Source: Olsenella sp. oral taxon 807 (GTDB lineage Bacteria > Actinomycetota > Coriobacteriia > Coriobacteriales > Atopobiaceae). Taken from it: DNA of 64,000 nt. The position numbers and the translations under genes were made by a program. The notes beneath the pieces are model-generated. The model was not told where the DNA came from. It worked only from the letters and a program-made list of their open reading frames with translations, and made no database searches. Where the stretch lies: the NCBI RefSeq assembly GCF_001189515.2, contig NZ_CP012069.2:1860001-1924000 (forward strand). Direction: 5' to 3'. Below, one piece after another: positions 9,368-18,660 of this stretch (position 1 is its first letter; the number at the start of each line of letters is the position of its first letter).

Positions 9368-10189
9368 ACGATTTCGGCGACCACAAACGGCTACGAGCTA
9401 GATTTGTTTGAGGATTGTCTAGGCCGTGAAAAGATTTCGACTTTATGCATCACCGTTGATGGACCAGCGGAAATACATGACAGAAGGCGCATTACATCGA
9501 CCGGAAAAGGAACGTTTGAAAAGATTATTTCAAACATTGGCATGGCGCTAGAAAAAGGCGTTGACGTGCGCCTCAGGAGCAATGTCGATGCCACTAATAT
9601 CGACTCGTATTTACCCTTGCTAAGAAGTTTTGGTGAGCTTGGATTTCTGGATAACGAGCATTTCTCGGTTGCTTACGGCCTCGTGAAGAGTTTGCCAGGG
9701 GTAAAGCTAGCAAACGGGATTAGCGAAGTTGATTTCTTTGCATATCTACAGGAACAAACCGATAACAAGAAATTGCTTTCGATCGCCATACAAGCGGGCG
9801 AGGATGGAATGCTAACCGACCTGATCAATAATCCCGTGGCTGCGACGAAAACTAGATTCTGCGGGGCAGTGGGATCGAGCTACTTCTTCTCGCCGGATAA
9901 CAGAATCTACGTATGCAGCGAGGTCATTGGTCAAGAGATGTATTCAGTTGGTTGGTATGACGCTGAGCTGCATATAGATGAGGCGGCGATTTCTCGTTGG
10001 AGAAAAAGAAAGATGCCGCATATAAAGGAATGCCTGGATTGTCCTCTGATTTTCATTTGCTCTGGTGGCTGTGCTTTTAGGGCCATAGCCAGCGGAATAC
10101 CTGAAGGTCCGTATTGCGATGCAGTCAAAGAGTCATTTGACGCACGCTTGAAATTGGAACTTCGCCTAAAGGGAATTCTCTCTTGGTGA
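9368..10189 (+). pseudogene. Radical SAM/SPASM peptide maturase, N-terminus missing
   Basis: The frame from about 9368 reads TISATTNGYELDLFEDCLGR, then STLCITVDGPAEIHDRRR and GTFEKIISNI, typical of the back half of a radical SAM barrel in RiPP maturases. The SPASM region is intact: RFCGAVGSSYFF, YVCSEV, then CLDCPLIFICSGGCAFRA and YCDAV. The N-terminal CxxxCxxC motif that binds the catalytic 4Fe-4S cluster is absent. Upstream codons in the same frame encode unrelated high-GC sequence, so the 5' part was replaced or deleted. As it stands the protein (from TTG 9404, 261 aa) should not do radical chemistry. It could still bind the precursor. The downstream precursor gene argues that it was once functional here. 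Confidence 0.8.
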
Positions 10190-10247
10190 GGCATCAAATT
10201 CATGCGGAACAAATGTAGGGAACGAGTAAAAGGGAAGGAGGCAGATC

Positions 10248-10400
10248 ATGGAGACCAAGAAGCAGGAGAACGTCGTTTCTCTGAATGCGCCGAAATTGGA
10301 GATTCACGGCATCGAGGAATTCGAGAACAGGCTTGAGATGAAGAAGTTCAAGTGGCCGACCTCGAACATGTGCAGCTCCAGCTGGTACGGCAATTGCTAG
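10248..10400 (+). CDS. Putative RiPP precursor peptide, 50 aa
   Basis: This gene was found by reading the gap after the SPASM gene. The ATG at 10248 has AAGGAGG at optimal spacing, and the frame runs 50 codons. The N-terminal two thirds looks like a leader (METKKQENVVSLNAPKLEIH, then acidic/basic helix). The C-terminus is a distinct core, FKWPTSNMCSSSWYGNC, with two Cys and two Trp. Small size, the leader/core split, and a position between a SPASM maturase and a membrane protease are the usual marks of a ribosomally made, modified peptide. The class (thioether, cyclophane or other) cannot be read. A terminator follows at once. Confidence 0.72.
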   Translation: METKKQENVVSLNAPKLEIHGIEEFENRLEMKKFKWPTSNMCSSSWYGNC

Positions 10401-10438
10401 CAAGCATGTAGTGCAAGTGCTAGCAAGCATGTGGTTTT

Positions 10439-10478
10439 GGAGCGAGGGCCAAAGAGTACCGGGCCCTCGCTCCTTTTT
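10439..10478 (+). terminator. Rho-independent terminator/attenuator after the precursor gene
   Basis: GGAGCGAGGGCC, ten-base loop, GGGCCCTCGCTCC, then TTTTT. It lies 39 bp after the precursor stop and 13 bp before the protease start. It should end most transcripts after the small gene and allow partial read-through, giving precursor in excess. Just upstream, TGCTAGCAAGCATGT is present twice (10395-10409 and 10419-10433). Confidence 0.85.
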
Positions 10479-10490
10479 ATCGGGAGAAAA

Positions 10491-11761
10491 ATGCCTGACG
10501 GTTGTAAATATATCATTAATCCTGGCATCACCTTTGTCGATGCCCAAGAAAGGAATTCGCTGTTAAGGGTCTCGATCGGGCAGAAGCAACTTCTGATTGA
10601 TCCTTGGGTATACGAGCTAATAAATGCGCTCACAAAAAACAATGTAAGTGATCGCTTGTTCAACATGAATGATTTCGCTTACAAGCACGGCAAGAATCCT
10701 GTTGACATTGAAAGCACGATTGAATACCTCGTTGCCTATGACATCCTTATCCCCAAGGATGAGTCATCAAATAATGGAGAGCGTACATTTACTATCGAAT
10801 CTGACAGACACGTGCTGAATCAGATGGTTGCGTTGACCGCAAAGAAAGCCGTTCTCGATTCAGAAAAAGCTAGTACGCTGGGAAGAGCTTTTGCGTGGAT
10901 ATTCAGAGTGCCGCTCATAATTGCGATTAACGTGCTTTTCTTTCCCCTGCTTATTATTGCAATATTTAATTCAGTTGCACATTTCAAACTCCTGATAGAT
11001 CCCTACACTACAATTTATTATTCCGCGATTTGTATGCCAATACTCGTTTGCGTAAGTGTTGCAATCGGATTGTTGCATGAATGCGGCCACCTTGGAGCGG
11101 CAGTTTCTTGCGGGTGCAAGGTGGGCGAAGTGGGAATCGGAATTTATATTACATCAATTGCTCTATACACGAACATGAACGATTCCAACATATCAAACAA
11201 GATTGATAGGTTGAAGATTGACCTCGGCGGCATAACCGTGGAATGTTTAATACTCGACATTCTGATTATCGTAGCTTTTTTGCCAATAACGTATACCTAT
11301 ATATCGCTGTGATTACTCTTGGCATGCATAACCTCGATAATCTGAACCCATTTGAAGAGTCTGATGGCTATTGGGTTTACTCGGATTACTTTGAGATACC
11401 CAACTTGCATATCAGATTGGAGGAAATGGTAAAAAGCATTCTCGCTCGAAGGACGGATTTCCAAGATCGTAATACTTATAGTAAAAACGTAGCAATCTAC
11501 ACTACGTTATGCATCCTGTTCTTTCTCATTGCAGCTATTACAGCGATTCTTCTTGCGCCGCAGTACATAACGCAGTATCCATCAATTCTAACTGGCTTCA
11601 TTGAAAGCGCGGTCGCAAGCGTAAACTCGCTCGATATAGGAAGTACTGCCTTCAACTCATACCTACTATGTGCTGCGATTGTCCCCATAGTTGGAATAGT
11701 CTTTATGACGAAGAAAGCATTCGTCCTATTGCGTAAGAACGGTGGTGCCAAAAATGCCTGA
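10491..11761 (+). CDS. M50-type membrane metalloprotease with N-terminal PqqD-like domain, split by a -1 frameshift
   Basis: Two frames make one protein. Frame 1 (10491-11312) has a PqqD/RRE-like domain (residues 1-95, INPGITFVDAQERNSLLRVS), membrane segments, and the zinc motif LLHECGHLGAA (HExxH). Frame 2 (to 11761) supplies NLNPFEESDGYWVYSDYFEI, the conserved second motif (NPxxxxDGYW) of peptide zinc metalloproteases, and two more membrane segments. The frames join at T_TTT_TTG (11276-11282), a canonical -1 slippery heptamer; a slip there restores the whole protein of about 420 aa. The alternative is a one-base indel in the T6 run. In RiPP loci such proteases may remove leaders or give immunity (inferred). 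The ATG 10491 has GGGAG upstream. Confidence 0.75.
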
Positions 11762-12716
11762 AATTGAATGGAACGACAACAGGATTGAAGCGGTGCTGTC
11801 ACTCAGAAAATTACTAAAGGAAAAGAAAGTCGCATATAAAAGGCTTGCGATTCCACAGCCGGGAGGAAAACTCGAAGGAAGGGTTGCGCGAATTGCCGCA
11901 GCCAATGTTTGCGAACTCACTTCATATGATGCGCTACTTACAGTGTTTTGGGGAAGTCCACAGTTCGGCGGGATTCGCGATAGCTTAAATTTCCCGTTGT
12001 TCGTAGTAGCAATTGACTTGCTTAGAGTTGCCGAGCACCTAGAAGCACGGGTGACGGTTAGTGATGATGCTTCGCGATTGCGAGCGGCCACCGTCTCGCA
12101 AATTGAAGTTTTCCACAATGCCGGAATTGATGTATTGCGCAATTTTCTGAATGAAAAAGATGTTGAGAAACATTGGTCAGAAACCATAGCGAAAATCAAA
12201 GAGCACGGAACTTTTATTGAAGCAGTGAATGAGCGTCCTCACGCCTGGACACGGAGCGAGTGGGATACGTTCGTATCGACATACCCAGATGCAGCAATAC
12301 TTGACTTCGCCGTTCAAATGCTTTGGTCAATGATTGCAACGCAGTACCTTGAAGTTGGCAAATCTCAGATAGCAAGAATTACACGGCTATATTCGGAGGC
12401 ATTTCTCGCTGAGATGGAATTGGAAAACTGGAAATCGAATCTTTTGGACGGAAAAGCTAGCATCATTAACTCGATGGTGCATGAAATATTTTGCGGCGAA
12501 GCAGACTACGAGACAATATTTTGCTACGTGTACGAGAGCGGCGTGACAGGAGAGCTCATACGTCTAGTTGAAGATGATGTGCAGGAGTTAGCCGTTATGT
12601 TGAAGGAAGAATTATCGATTGACGAAGCAGCGATTGAGCTCTTCAGCTTACCCGCCATCGAAATCGTGAATCGCGCAAAAGAGTATCAACGATACGTGCG
12701 AAATCGAGATGAATGA
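11754..12716 (+). CDS. Unknown protein in the RiPP-like locus, 320 aa
   Basis: The ATG at 11754 overlaps the protease stop by 8 bp, which suggests coupled translation; the GTG at 11742 is an alternative. The protein is helical, acidic and soluble, with no membrane segment, signal or metal motif that I can see. Recognisable stretches (HNAGIDVLRNFLNEKDVEKH, LDFAVQMLWSMIATQYLEVG) do not place it in a family. GC is low, like the rest of the locus. Context suggests a role in export, immunity or maturation of the small peptide, but that is a guess. A perfect palindrome follows its stop. Confidence 0.7.
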   Translation: MPEIEWNDNRIEAVLSLRKLLKEKKVAYKRLAIPQPGGKLEGRVARIAAANVCELTSYDALLTVFWGSPQFGGIRDSLNFPLFVVAIDLLRVAEHLEARVTVSDDASRLRAATVSQIEVFHNAGIDVLRNFLNEKDVEKHWSETIAKIKEHGTFIEAVNERPHAWTRSEWDTFVSTYPDAAILDFAVQMLWSMIATQYLEVGKSQIARITRLYSEAFLAEMELENWKSNLLDGKASIINSMVHEIFCGEADYETIFCYVYESGVTGELIRLVEDDVQELAVMLKEELSIDEAAIELFSLPAIEIVNRAKEYQRYVRNRDE

Positions 12717-12720
12717 CGCT

Positions 12721-12738
12721 CAAGAATCGCGATTCTTG
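12721..12738. terminator. Perfect palindrome at the end of the RiPP-like locus
   Basis: CAAGAATCGCGATTCTTG begins four bases after the stop of the last gene. It can fold as a hairpin but has no T-run, so terminator function is uncertain. Confidence 0.4.
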
Positions 12739-12761
12739 ATCAAAGTGATGAGTAGTAGCCC

Positions 12762-12799
12762 CTCGCGGTACCAGCAGTCATCCCGACTGGTACCGCGAG
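12762..12799. repeat. Inverted GGTACCGCGAG repeats, probable end of the outer IS21
   Basis: CTCGCGGTACCAG, 12-base loop, CTGGTACCGCGAG. Two more GGTACCG copies lie at about 12813 and 12833. Several short repeats at an end are usual in IS21-family elements, where they bind the transposase. They sit just outside the istB remnant. Confidence 0.5.
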
Positions 12800-12841
12800 T
12801 AGGATAAAGGTGGTACCGGCCGTAAGCCTTGATCGGTACCG

Positions 12842-13102
12842 CTAGCCCCTTGCCCGCTGCCCGGCCATGTACTCTCGCATGTTGGGGCCGTCAAGGTCGA
12901 CGTAGCGTGCCCCGGTGGCGATGCGGTTCAGGATCGAGTCGGCCATGAGCTCGCCCTCGATGCGCAGGTACCACTCGTTGGGCTCAAGCTGGGAGGCGAC
13001 GATCGTGGCTCTCCTGCCCTCACGCGACCCCGTCACCTCGAGGAGCTCCACGGCGCTCTGCGTCGCGATCGAGGTGGTCATGAAGTCGTCATATGCGAAG
13101 CG
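12842..13102 (-). pseudogene. istB: IS21-family helper ATPase IstB, C-terminal fragment (outer element)
   Basis: The frame encodes RFAYDDFMTTSIATQSAVEL, then ATIVASQLEPNEWYLRIEGE and MADSILNRIATGARYVDLDG, the C-terminal third of an IstB protein. Walker A and B are absent because the 5' part is missing. Its strand is opposite to the intact istA at 13338. With the istA head at 19247-19543 (same strand), it could be the other end of one older IS21 split by the inner element, although the middle of that element is not present. Confidence 0.75.
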
Positions 13103-13337
13103 CGAGTTTATGCGAAGCCGACGGAGTTAATCCAGATAGACCGGGATTGCGGGCACATCGACTTCGCATAAACGATTAGGGTGAGTATTGCGCGCTCTCA
13201 GTAGCACCCGTTTCGCGCTGTCCGTATCACCTCTCGGTCTGACCGTTTCGCCGCACCCGTACCGCCCATTTCGCGCTTTTCGTATCGCCCAGTAGCCTAG
13301 ATCTCGCCATGTCATCTAGACGAAAGGAGCGAACAAC

Positions 13338-14897
13338 ATGGCGAGGAAGATCAAGGCGAAGCTGATAACGCGGCTCCGCGAACAGGGCATGTCGAGGAGG
13401 CAGATAGCCAAGACGCGCCGCATGTCGATGGGCTCGGTCTGTGAGGTGTTCCCGGTCGCGGACGAGCGCGGCATCGGGTGGAAGGACATCGAGGGCAAAT
13501 CCGACGAGGGCGCCTGCGTCCTCCTCTGTCCCGACAGGCACGTGAGGGGAAGCGTTTTCGAGGAGCCCGACTGGGGCTACGCGCACAAGGAGATGGCCAG
13601 GGTTGGCGCGAGCCTGCGCCTACCGCGCGACGGGCACGAGGACGGGCGCGGACGCACCGGCAAGGTGGCGATGGGCCACGCGAGGTTCTGTGAGAGGCGC
13701 GGCAAGCACGTCGCCGCCAACAACCTCACCAAGCGCATCGAGCACAAGGCCGGGCAGTCCTGCGAGGTCGATTGGTCCGGGCCGACTCTCGGGAGGGGCC
13801 TTGTCGATCCCACCACGGGCGAGGTCTCCAAGATCCACCTCTTCGTGGGCGTGCTGCCCTTCAGCCAGAGGGCCTACCTCGGGCCGACGCTAGACATGAG
13901 GGAGCGCACCTGGCTCAGGTGTCACGTCCACACGTGCGAGTACTGGGGAGGCGTCCCCGAGCGCACGGTCTGCGACAACCTCAAGACTGGCGTCGTGAGG
14001 CACCCACGCGAGGGCGAGGTCGTGCCCGACGACGCCTACGAGGCGCCCGGAGAGCACCACGTGACCGCGATCATGCCCGCACAGGTGAGGAAGCCCAAGC
14101 AGAAGGCGTCTGCCGAGGGCACGGTGAGAGACGCGGCCACCTGGGTAATAGCGCAGCCGCACGACGCGACGCTCGCCGACTTCGGGCAAGCCAAGGCAGC
14201 GGTTCGCGAAAAGCTCGACGAGCGCGACGCCCACCCGTTCCAGAAGAGGCAGGGCAGCCGCGACCCGGTCTTCGCCGAGGCCGAGGCCGCCGAGCTCAGT
14301 CCCCTTCCCGACGTCCGCTACGATGTCGCCGAATGGGTCCACGGCCGCTCGGTCGCCCTCGACTCCCGCGTCGCCCACGAGCGCAACCGCTACTCCGTTC
14401 CCCACCGCTACGTCGGTCGGAAGGTGGACCTGCGCGTAGGCGAGTCGACAGTCTCAATCTACCACGCCGGAGAGCGCATAGCGACGCACAGCCTCCTGCC
14501 CGAGTACGCGGGGAACGGATACTCCACCGACAGGTCCCACATGCCGGAGGCCTTTCTGAAACCGGAATGGGACGACGCGCGCATCAGGGGCTGGGCCAAG
14601 AGGATCGGACCCTCCTGCTTCGAGGTCATCGGCAGGATCTTCGCGCGCGTCAAGGTCAAGGAGCAGGCCTACAACCCGGCGCTCTCCGTCCCCGACCTGT
14701 CGAAGAAGTATGGAGACGAGAGGCTCGAGGTCGCCTGCGCCTACGCGCTGCCTAAGCTCACCTCGCCCAGGTACAAGCACCTGAAGGCGATCCTGGACGC
14801 GAACCTCGACCAGGAGGGGCCGGCCGAGGACGGCCCCGGCGAGACGCGGGACGCGCCCAAGGGCCACGTGCGCGGCGCGGACTACTACAGAGACTAG
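13338..14897 (+). CDS. istA: IS21-family transposase IstA (inner element)
   Basis: A complete 519-aa transposase with AAAGGAG before the ATG. The N-terminal helix-turn-helix is LITRLREQGMSRRQIAKTRR. The DDE core is present: EVDWSGPTLG (first Asp), VCDNLKTGV (second Asp) and KASAEGTVRDAATWVI (Glu). A C-terminal Mu-type beta-barrel region follows. IstA cuts and joins the element ends with help from IstB, whose gene starts 10 bp downstream but is interrupted. Upstream, 13200-13300 holds three related GTTTCGC...CGTATC repeats, probable IstA binding sites at the left end. IstA looks intact, but the element is unlikely to move without IstB. Confidence 0.9.
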   Translation: MARKIKAKLITRLREQGMSRRQIAKTRRMSMGSVCEVFPVADERGIGWKDIEGKSDEGACVLLCPDRHVRGSVFEEPDWGYAHKEMARVGASLRLPRDGHEDGRGRTGKVAMGHARFCERRGKHVAANNLTKRIEHKAGQSCEVDWSGPTLGRGLVDPTTGEVSKIHLFVGVLPFSQRAYLGPTLDMRERTWLRCHVHTCEYWGGVPERTVCDNLKTGVVRHPREGEVVPDDAYEAPGEHHVTAIMPAQVRKPKQKASAEGTVRDAATWVIAQPHDATLADFGQAKAAVREKLDERDAHPFQKRQGSRDPVFAEAEAAELSPLPDVRYDVAEWVHGRSVALDSRVAHERNRYSVPHRYVGRKVDLRVGESTVSIYHAGERIATHSLLPEYAGNGYSTDRSHMPEAFLKPEWDDARIRGWAKRIGPSCFEVIGRIFARVKVKEQAYNPALSVPDLSKKYGDERLEVACAYALPKLTSPRYKHLKAILDANLDQEGPAEDGPGETRDAPKGHVRGADYYRD

Positions 14898-14907
14898 TGA
14901 GGAAGCC

Positions 14908-15239
14908 ATGATAGACGACGAGACCAGGCGCAAGCTCCGCGAGACGAGCATGTCCGAGATGGTCGACGCCCTCGACCTGCAGGAAGGGGATCGCACCATC
15001 ATGTCGGTGCCCTTCGACGAGCGCGTGAGGATGGTGGTGGACCACGCCTGGGAGGCCAAGCGCGCCTCGAGCGCGAGGCGGCTCACTCAGAGGGCCAGGC
15101 TGCGCTTCCCGGACGCCGAGCCCGGCGAGATGATCTACGACGGCCGCGGCATCGACGGCGTGCTCATACGCGAGGCGATGGCCTGCCAGTTCATGTCGCG
15201 GGCCGCCAACGTGGTGATCGAGGGCTGCACTGGAACGGG
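14908..15239 (+). pseudogene. istB: IstB helper ATPase, 5' part up to Walker A
   Basis: The ATG at 14908 has GTGAGGA upstream. The N-terminal domain is normal (MSEMVDALDLQEGDRTIMSV). The frame reaches VVIEGCTGTG, the first half of Walker A, where the RIT element begins. The second half (GKTHLAQAYGRE) resumes at 18683. Joining 15239 to 18689 restores an unbroken Walker A, G-C-T-G-T-G-K-T-H-L-A, showing that the gene was intact before insertion. Confidence 0.85.
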
Positions 15240-15240
15240 C

Positions 15241-15323
15241 AATTATGCTGAGAAACGGATTATGTCGGGGAACGGGCTGCCGCCGCAGGTCATTTGCTCG
15301 CGGCGGCCGCGTCCCCTTGCATA
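15241..15323 (+). repeat. Left terminal inverted repeat of the RIT element
   Basis: About 82 bp starting AATTATGCTGAGAAACGG; it is the near-perfect reverse complement of 18578-18660, with only a few mismatches. Confidence 0.9.
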
Positions 15324-15381
15324 GTCGAAGAGTCCCCCTGGCGTCGCGTCACCTGCTTTTTCGACAATGATAGGAGGACTT

Positions 15382-16625
15382 ATGGCAGATCACACCAACT
15401 TGGAGGCCCTGATCTCCGATACCCTGGTCGAGATGGGGAGGCTCGGCTATTCCGAGAACACCATGACCGGGCTCGGGAGGATGTTCGCGGCGCTCTCGAG
15501 GTACGCCGTCTCGCAGGGACGCAAAGAGTCCGGCGAAGAGCTCGCGATTCGGTTCCCCGATGCGAAGTTCGGCGTCGAACTCACCCAGCCCTGCCAGGCA
15601 AACCCCGGCGGGGGCCACCCCAGGGCCTGGCTACGGGCGATGCGCGTTCTGCTCGAGATGGGAGAATGCGGCCGCGTCTGCAAGCGCATGCCCGGCGATC
15701 TCGCCTGAGCCGAGCTGCCTGCGGAATCGCGGTCGCTGCCGGGCCCGTCCGACGATGCCAGCCGGCGGGCTGGGCACCCCGGGTCGACCGCCTGCTCGCG
15801 CAACGGCCGCATCAAGCACTTCTTGATCTTTCTGGCAGGCAACGGCGGGACCGACGCCTCGTGCATTACCGAGAGCTCGGCGCACGACTACATCCTCACG
15901 AAGTCGTCTAACCACGCCAAGTCGGTGAGGGCGATCCCCGCCGCGCCCCGGTGCCTCCCGCGCCACCCGCGCCCGGGGGCATGGCGGGACGCGACCTCTC
16001 GCCGAGCGTGCCGAATCCCAAGCCCTGCTATGCCCCCGAGCTTCCCTCCACCTGGACGGCGGACGAGGTGTCGAGGCTGATGAACGGCATCGATCGCGGC
16101 AATCCCACGGGGAAGCGCGACTACGCCATGCCGCTCATGGTCGCGAGGCTGGGGCCTCGGGCCTCAGACATAAAGTCGACGCCCGTCTCCGACGTCGGCT
16201 GGTCGGCGAGGACGATATCGATCACACGGCACAAGACTGGCGTGGCGCCGGGGCTACCGCCGCCCGGCGACATCGGCTGGGCGGTGATCGACTACCTGCG
16301 GGAAGGGCGCCCGAAGGCTGCCACGTGCCCGCGGCCGCTCGTTCGCCAGGTGGCGCCCTTCGACGCGTTCGGCGCAACCGCCAACCTCACCGACATACCC
16401 ATAGGGCGTGCGCGCGGCGCCGGCATCAGGGCCCCGCGCGACCACAAGACGCCCCGCCCCCTGCGCCATGCGTTGGCCAGGCGGCTCCCGGGGCAGGAGG
16501 TCCCGACAGGGGACATATCCCGCACGCTCGGGCACGTCGACAGGCGCACCACCAGCACCTGCCCCCGCACGGGCGTCGACTCCCCGTCCGCATGCGCGCC
16601 CGGCCCGGCGCCGGTCGCATGGCCT
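15382..16625 (+). pseudogene. RIT recombinase A, broken
   Basis: The start at 15382 has GGAGG upstream. The frame gives an N-terminal SAM-like domain but hits TGA at 15706; the same frame continues (RIKHFLIFLAGNGGTDASCI) and then shifts near 15950 into WTADEVSRLMNGIDRGNPTG and the catalytic domain. Seen: LGPRASD (Arg I), RPLRHALARRL (HxxR region, altered) and LGHVDRRTTSTCPRTG. The last should read T-S-T-Y, so the nucleophilic Tyr is Cys (TGC). With the stop, the frameshift and the lost Tyr it cannot be active. Confidence 0.8.
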
Positions 16626-17566
16626 TCGCCAAGATCACGTCCGCCTATGTCGCGGAGAGGAGGGCGGTGGGCCCCAGGTGCGAGAGGGACGACAGGGTCA
16701 TGGCGAGGATCGCCGCCTCGCGCGGCGAGCTCGGCTGCCCCGAGGACGAGTTGCCGAGGGCGCTCGTCGAGGCCCGGGCCGCGAGGCGCCCCGGGGAGTC
16801 GGAGACGACCGGGCCGTGCCGGGCCGGACGGGCGCGCGGGCCCGCCGACCGCATGATGCGCGCAGGCTACGACGCCTACGTCGCACCCGGGAGGCGGGGC
16901 CGTGCCGACCGCGGCGCCCACGGGCCGCACATCTTCACAGACGCCGAGCTCGCATCGCCGTCCCCCGCAGCCGGGGCTATCGCGGGCGGCGATCCGGCCA
17001 GCCGGCGCGCGCAGGCCGCGAGGCCGCCCGGACTGCCCTGTTCCTCCGGCCTCCGATGCGGGGAGGCATGCTCGCTGGCCAAGGGCGACGTCGCCCCGGA
17101 GGCGGGCATCCCGGCGATCCGCCACGCCAAGAACGGCAAGGGCCGGCTCGTCCCACCGCGTCCCTCCATGACCCATATGCTTCGCATATTCCACGACACG
17201 GCCGCTTTGCGGCATCCCCAATACGGGGGTCATGGGCTGTTCTGGTCCCTGCCCGAGGGCAGGCCGACGGCCACGGGCTTCGCGTGCCGTTTCTTCAGGA
17301 AGGCGCTGTGGGCGGCGGGCATATCGCATGGTGGCCGGGGCAGGGGGCCGCGCGTCCGTGACCTCCGCCTCGCGTTCGCTTGCCATAGGCTGAGGAACTG
17401 GGTCAGGGAAGGGGCCGACGCCGATGCCATGATGCCGCCGCTCGCCGCCCACGTGGGCCACGCCGACATCCGCCGCGCAGAATACTACCTCCGCCCCGCC
17501 GCGGGGACCTGTCCGGGCATGGTCGCGCGGGCCGGGCGCGAGTGCGGATGGGTGGTGCCGTCATGA
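16619..17566 (+). CDS. RIT recombinase B, open frame but altered active site
   Basis: The ATG at 16619 opens a 315-aa frame without stops. Tyrosine-recombinase landmarks: SGLRCGEACSLAKGDV (Arg I with GE), AKNGKGRLVPP (Lys loop), RVRDLRLAFACHRLRNW (HxxR box, where the first His is Arg and the second His is Leu), and HVGHADIRRAEYYLR (GH and Tyr). Arg, GH and Tyr remain, but the box-II His residues are lost, so activity is doubtful. It overlaps the end of recombinase A and the start of C (ATGA), as expected of a co-translated trio. Confidence 0.7.
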   Translation: MAFAKITSAYVAERRAVGPRCERDDRVMARIAASRGELGCPEDELPRALVEARAARRPGESETTGPCRAGRARGPADRMMRAGYDAYVAPGRRGRADRGAHGPHIFTDAELASPSPAAGAIAGGDPASRRAQAARPPGLPCSSGLRCGEACSLAKGDVAPEAGIPAIRHAKNGKGRLVPPRPSMTHMLRIFHDTAALRHPQYGGHGLFWSLPEGRPTATGFACRFFRKALWAAGISHGGRGRGPRVRDLRLAFACHRLRNWVREGADADAMMPPLAAHVGHADIRRAEYYLRPAAGTCPGMVARAGRECGWVVPS

Positions 17567-18569
17567 CCGACGCCGACCTCGCATGCCACGCCACCGACTG
17601 TCTGGGACGCCACCCGGCCGGCGCGACCCCGGTCCCAACACGATAGCCTCGTACCGCGACGCGTCCGGGCCGCCCGTCGACTACTTCGGCGATCATGGCA
17701 AGGAGCCGGAGTCGATGTCGACGCCCGATCCGGGCGGACACGCGGTCAGGGGGTCCCCGGGTGGCCTGCGGCGCGCGGAAATTCCGACAGCACGGCCGAC
17801 CGGCGCCTTTGCGCGACAGAGGCGTTCGTAGGATACGTGAAGGGAGAGGACCCCGCCCGGCTCCCGCAGTACCAGCAGGTCCTCGCCATGAGGCAGCGGA
17901 AGGGGAAGCCTGGCGCGATGGCCGCGCCCGGCAGGGACGGGCTTGCCGCCATCCTCAGGGACCCTGGGATGTCGACCCCCGGGGGACGCCGCGACACGGC
18001 GCCGCCCGCCGTGCCGTGCGACGGCGCCGCGCGCGTGTCCGAGCTCTGCGGGATCACCCCTCGAGACCTGAGGTCAGGCGACCCCGCCGTCGTGACGCCG
18101 CGCGGCAGGGGCCGCAAGGCCGGGACCGTGCCGCTGATGCATGCGACTGCCGGCTTGCCAAGGGGATGCGTATCGGAGGCCTATCCCGGCCTCGGTCCCA
18201 GGGACCTCGACAAACCGCTCTTCCCGAACCCAAGAGGCGACCATCCGGCCAGGGCCGGTGTCGCCGACATCCTAGCCAGGCATGCGGACGGGGCGAGGAA
18301 GTCCGGTGCCGACATCCCCGAGGGTGTGTCGCCCCACTCGTTCCGGCATCAGAGGGCGACCGGCCTGCCGGGGTCGGGGCGCGAGCCTCGTCCACATGAG
18401 GGATCTTCTCGGCCACAGGAGCGTCACGACCACCGAGATCTACGCGACCGCGGGCACGGCGAGGAAGCGCGAACTGCCGGGGAGGGCCGCAACGGCACCC
18501 AGGGTCGGGGAATACCCCGACCGGACAGCCGACAAAGACCTCATGGCCTGGCCCAAGGCCCTCTGCTGA
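17563..18569 (+). pseudogene. RIT recombinase C, frameshifted
   Basis: It starts as ATGA overlapping recombinase B but stops after 27 codons. Homology continues in other frames: NTIASYRDASGPPVDYFGD (~17640), then MKGEDPARLPQYQQVLAMRQ (17837) with GAARVSELCGIT, then VSPHSFRHQRATG (HxxR), and after another shift DLLGHRSVTTTEIYATAG with the GH and catalytic Tyr. At least three lesions make it a pseudogene. Confidence 0.75.
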
Positions 18570-18577
18570 TATGGGGT

Positions 18578-18660
18578 TATGCAAAGGGACGCGGCTGCCG
18601 CGAGCGAATGACCTGCGGCGGCAGCCCGTTCCCCGACATAATCCGTTTCTCAGCATAATT
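18578..18660 (-). repeat. Right terminal inverted repeat of the RIT element
   Basis: Reverse complement of 15241-15323 with a few mismatches. Confidence 0.9.
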
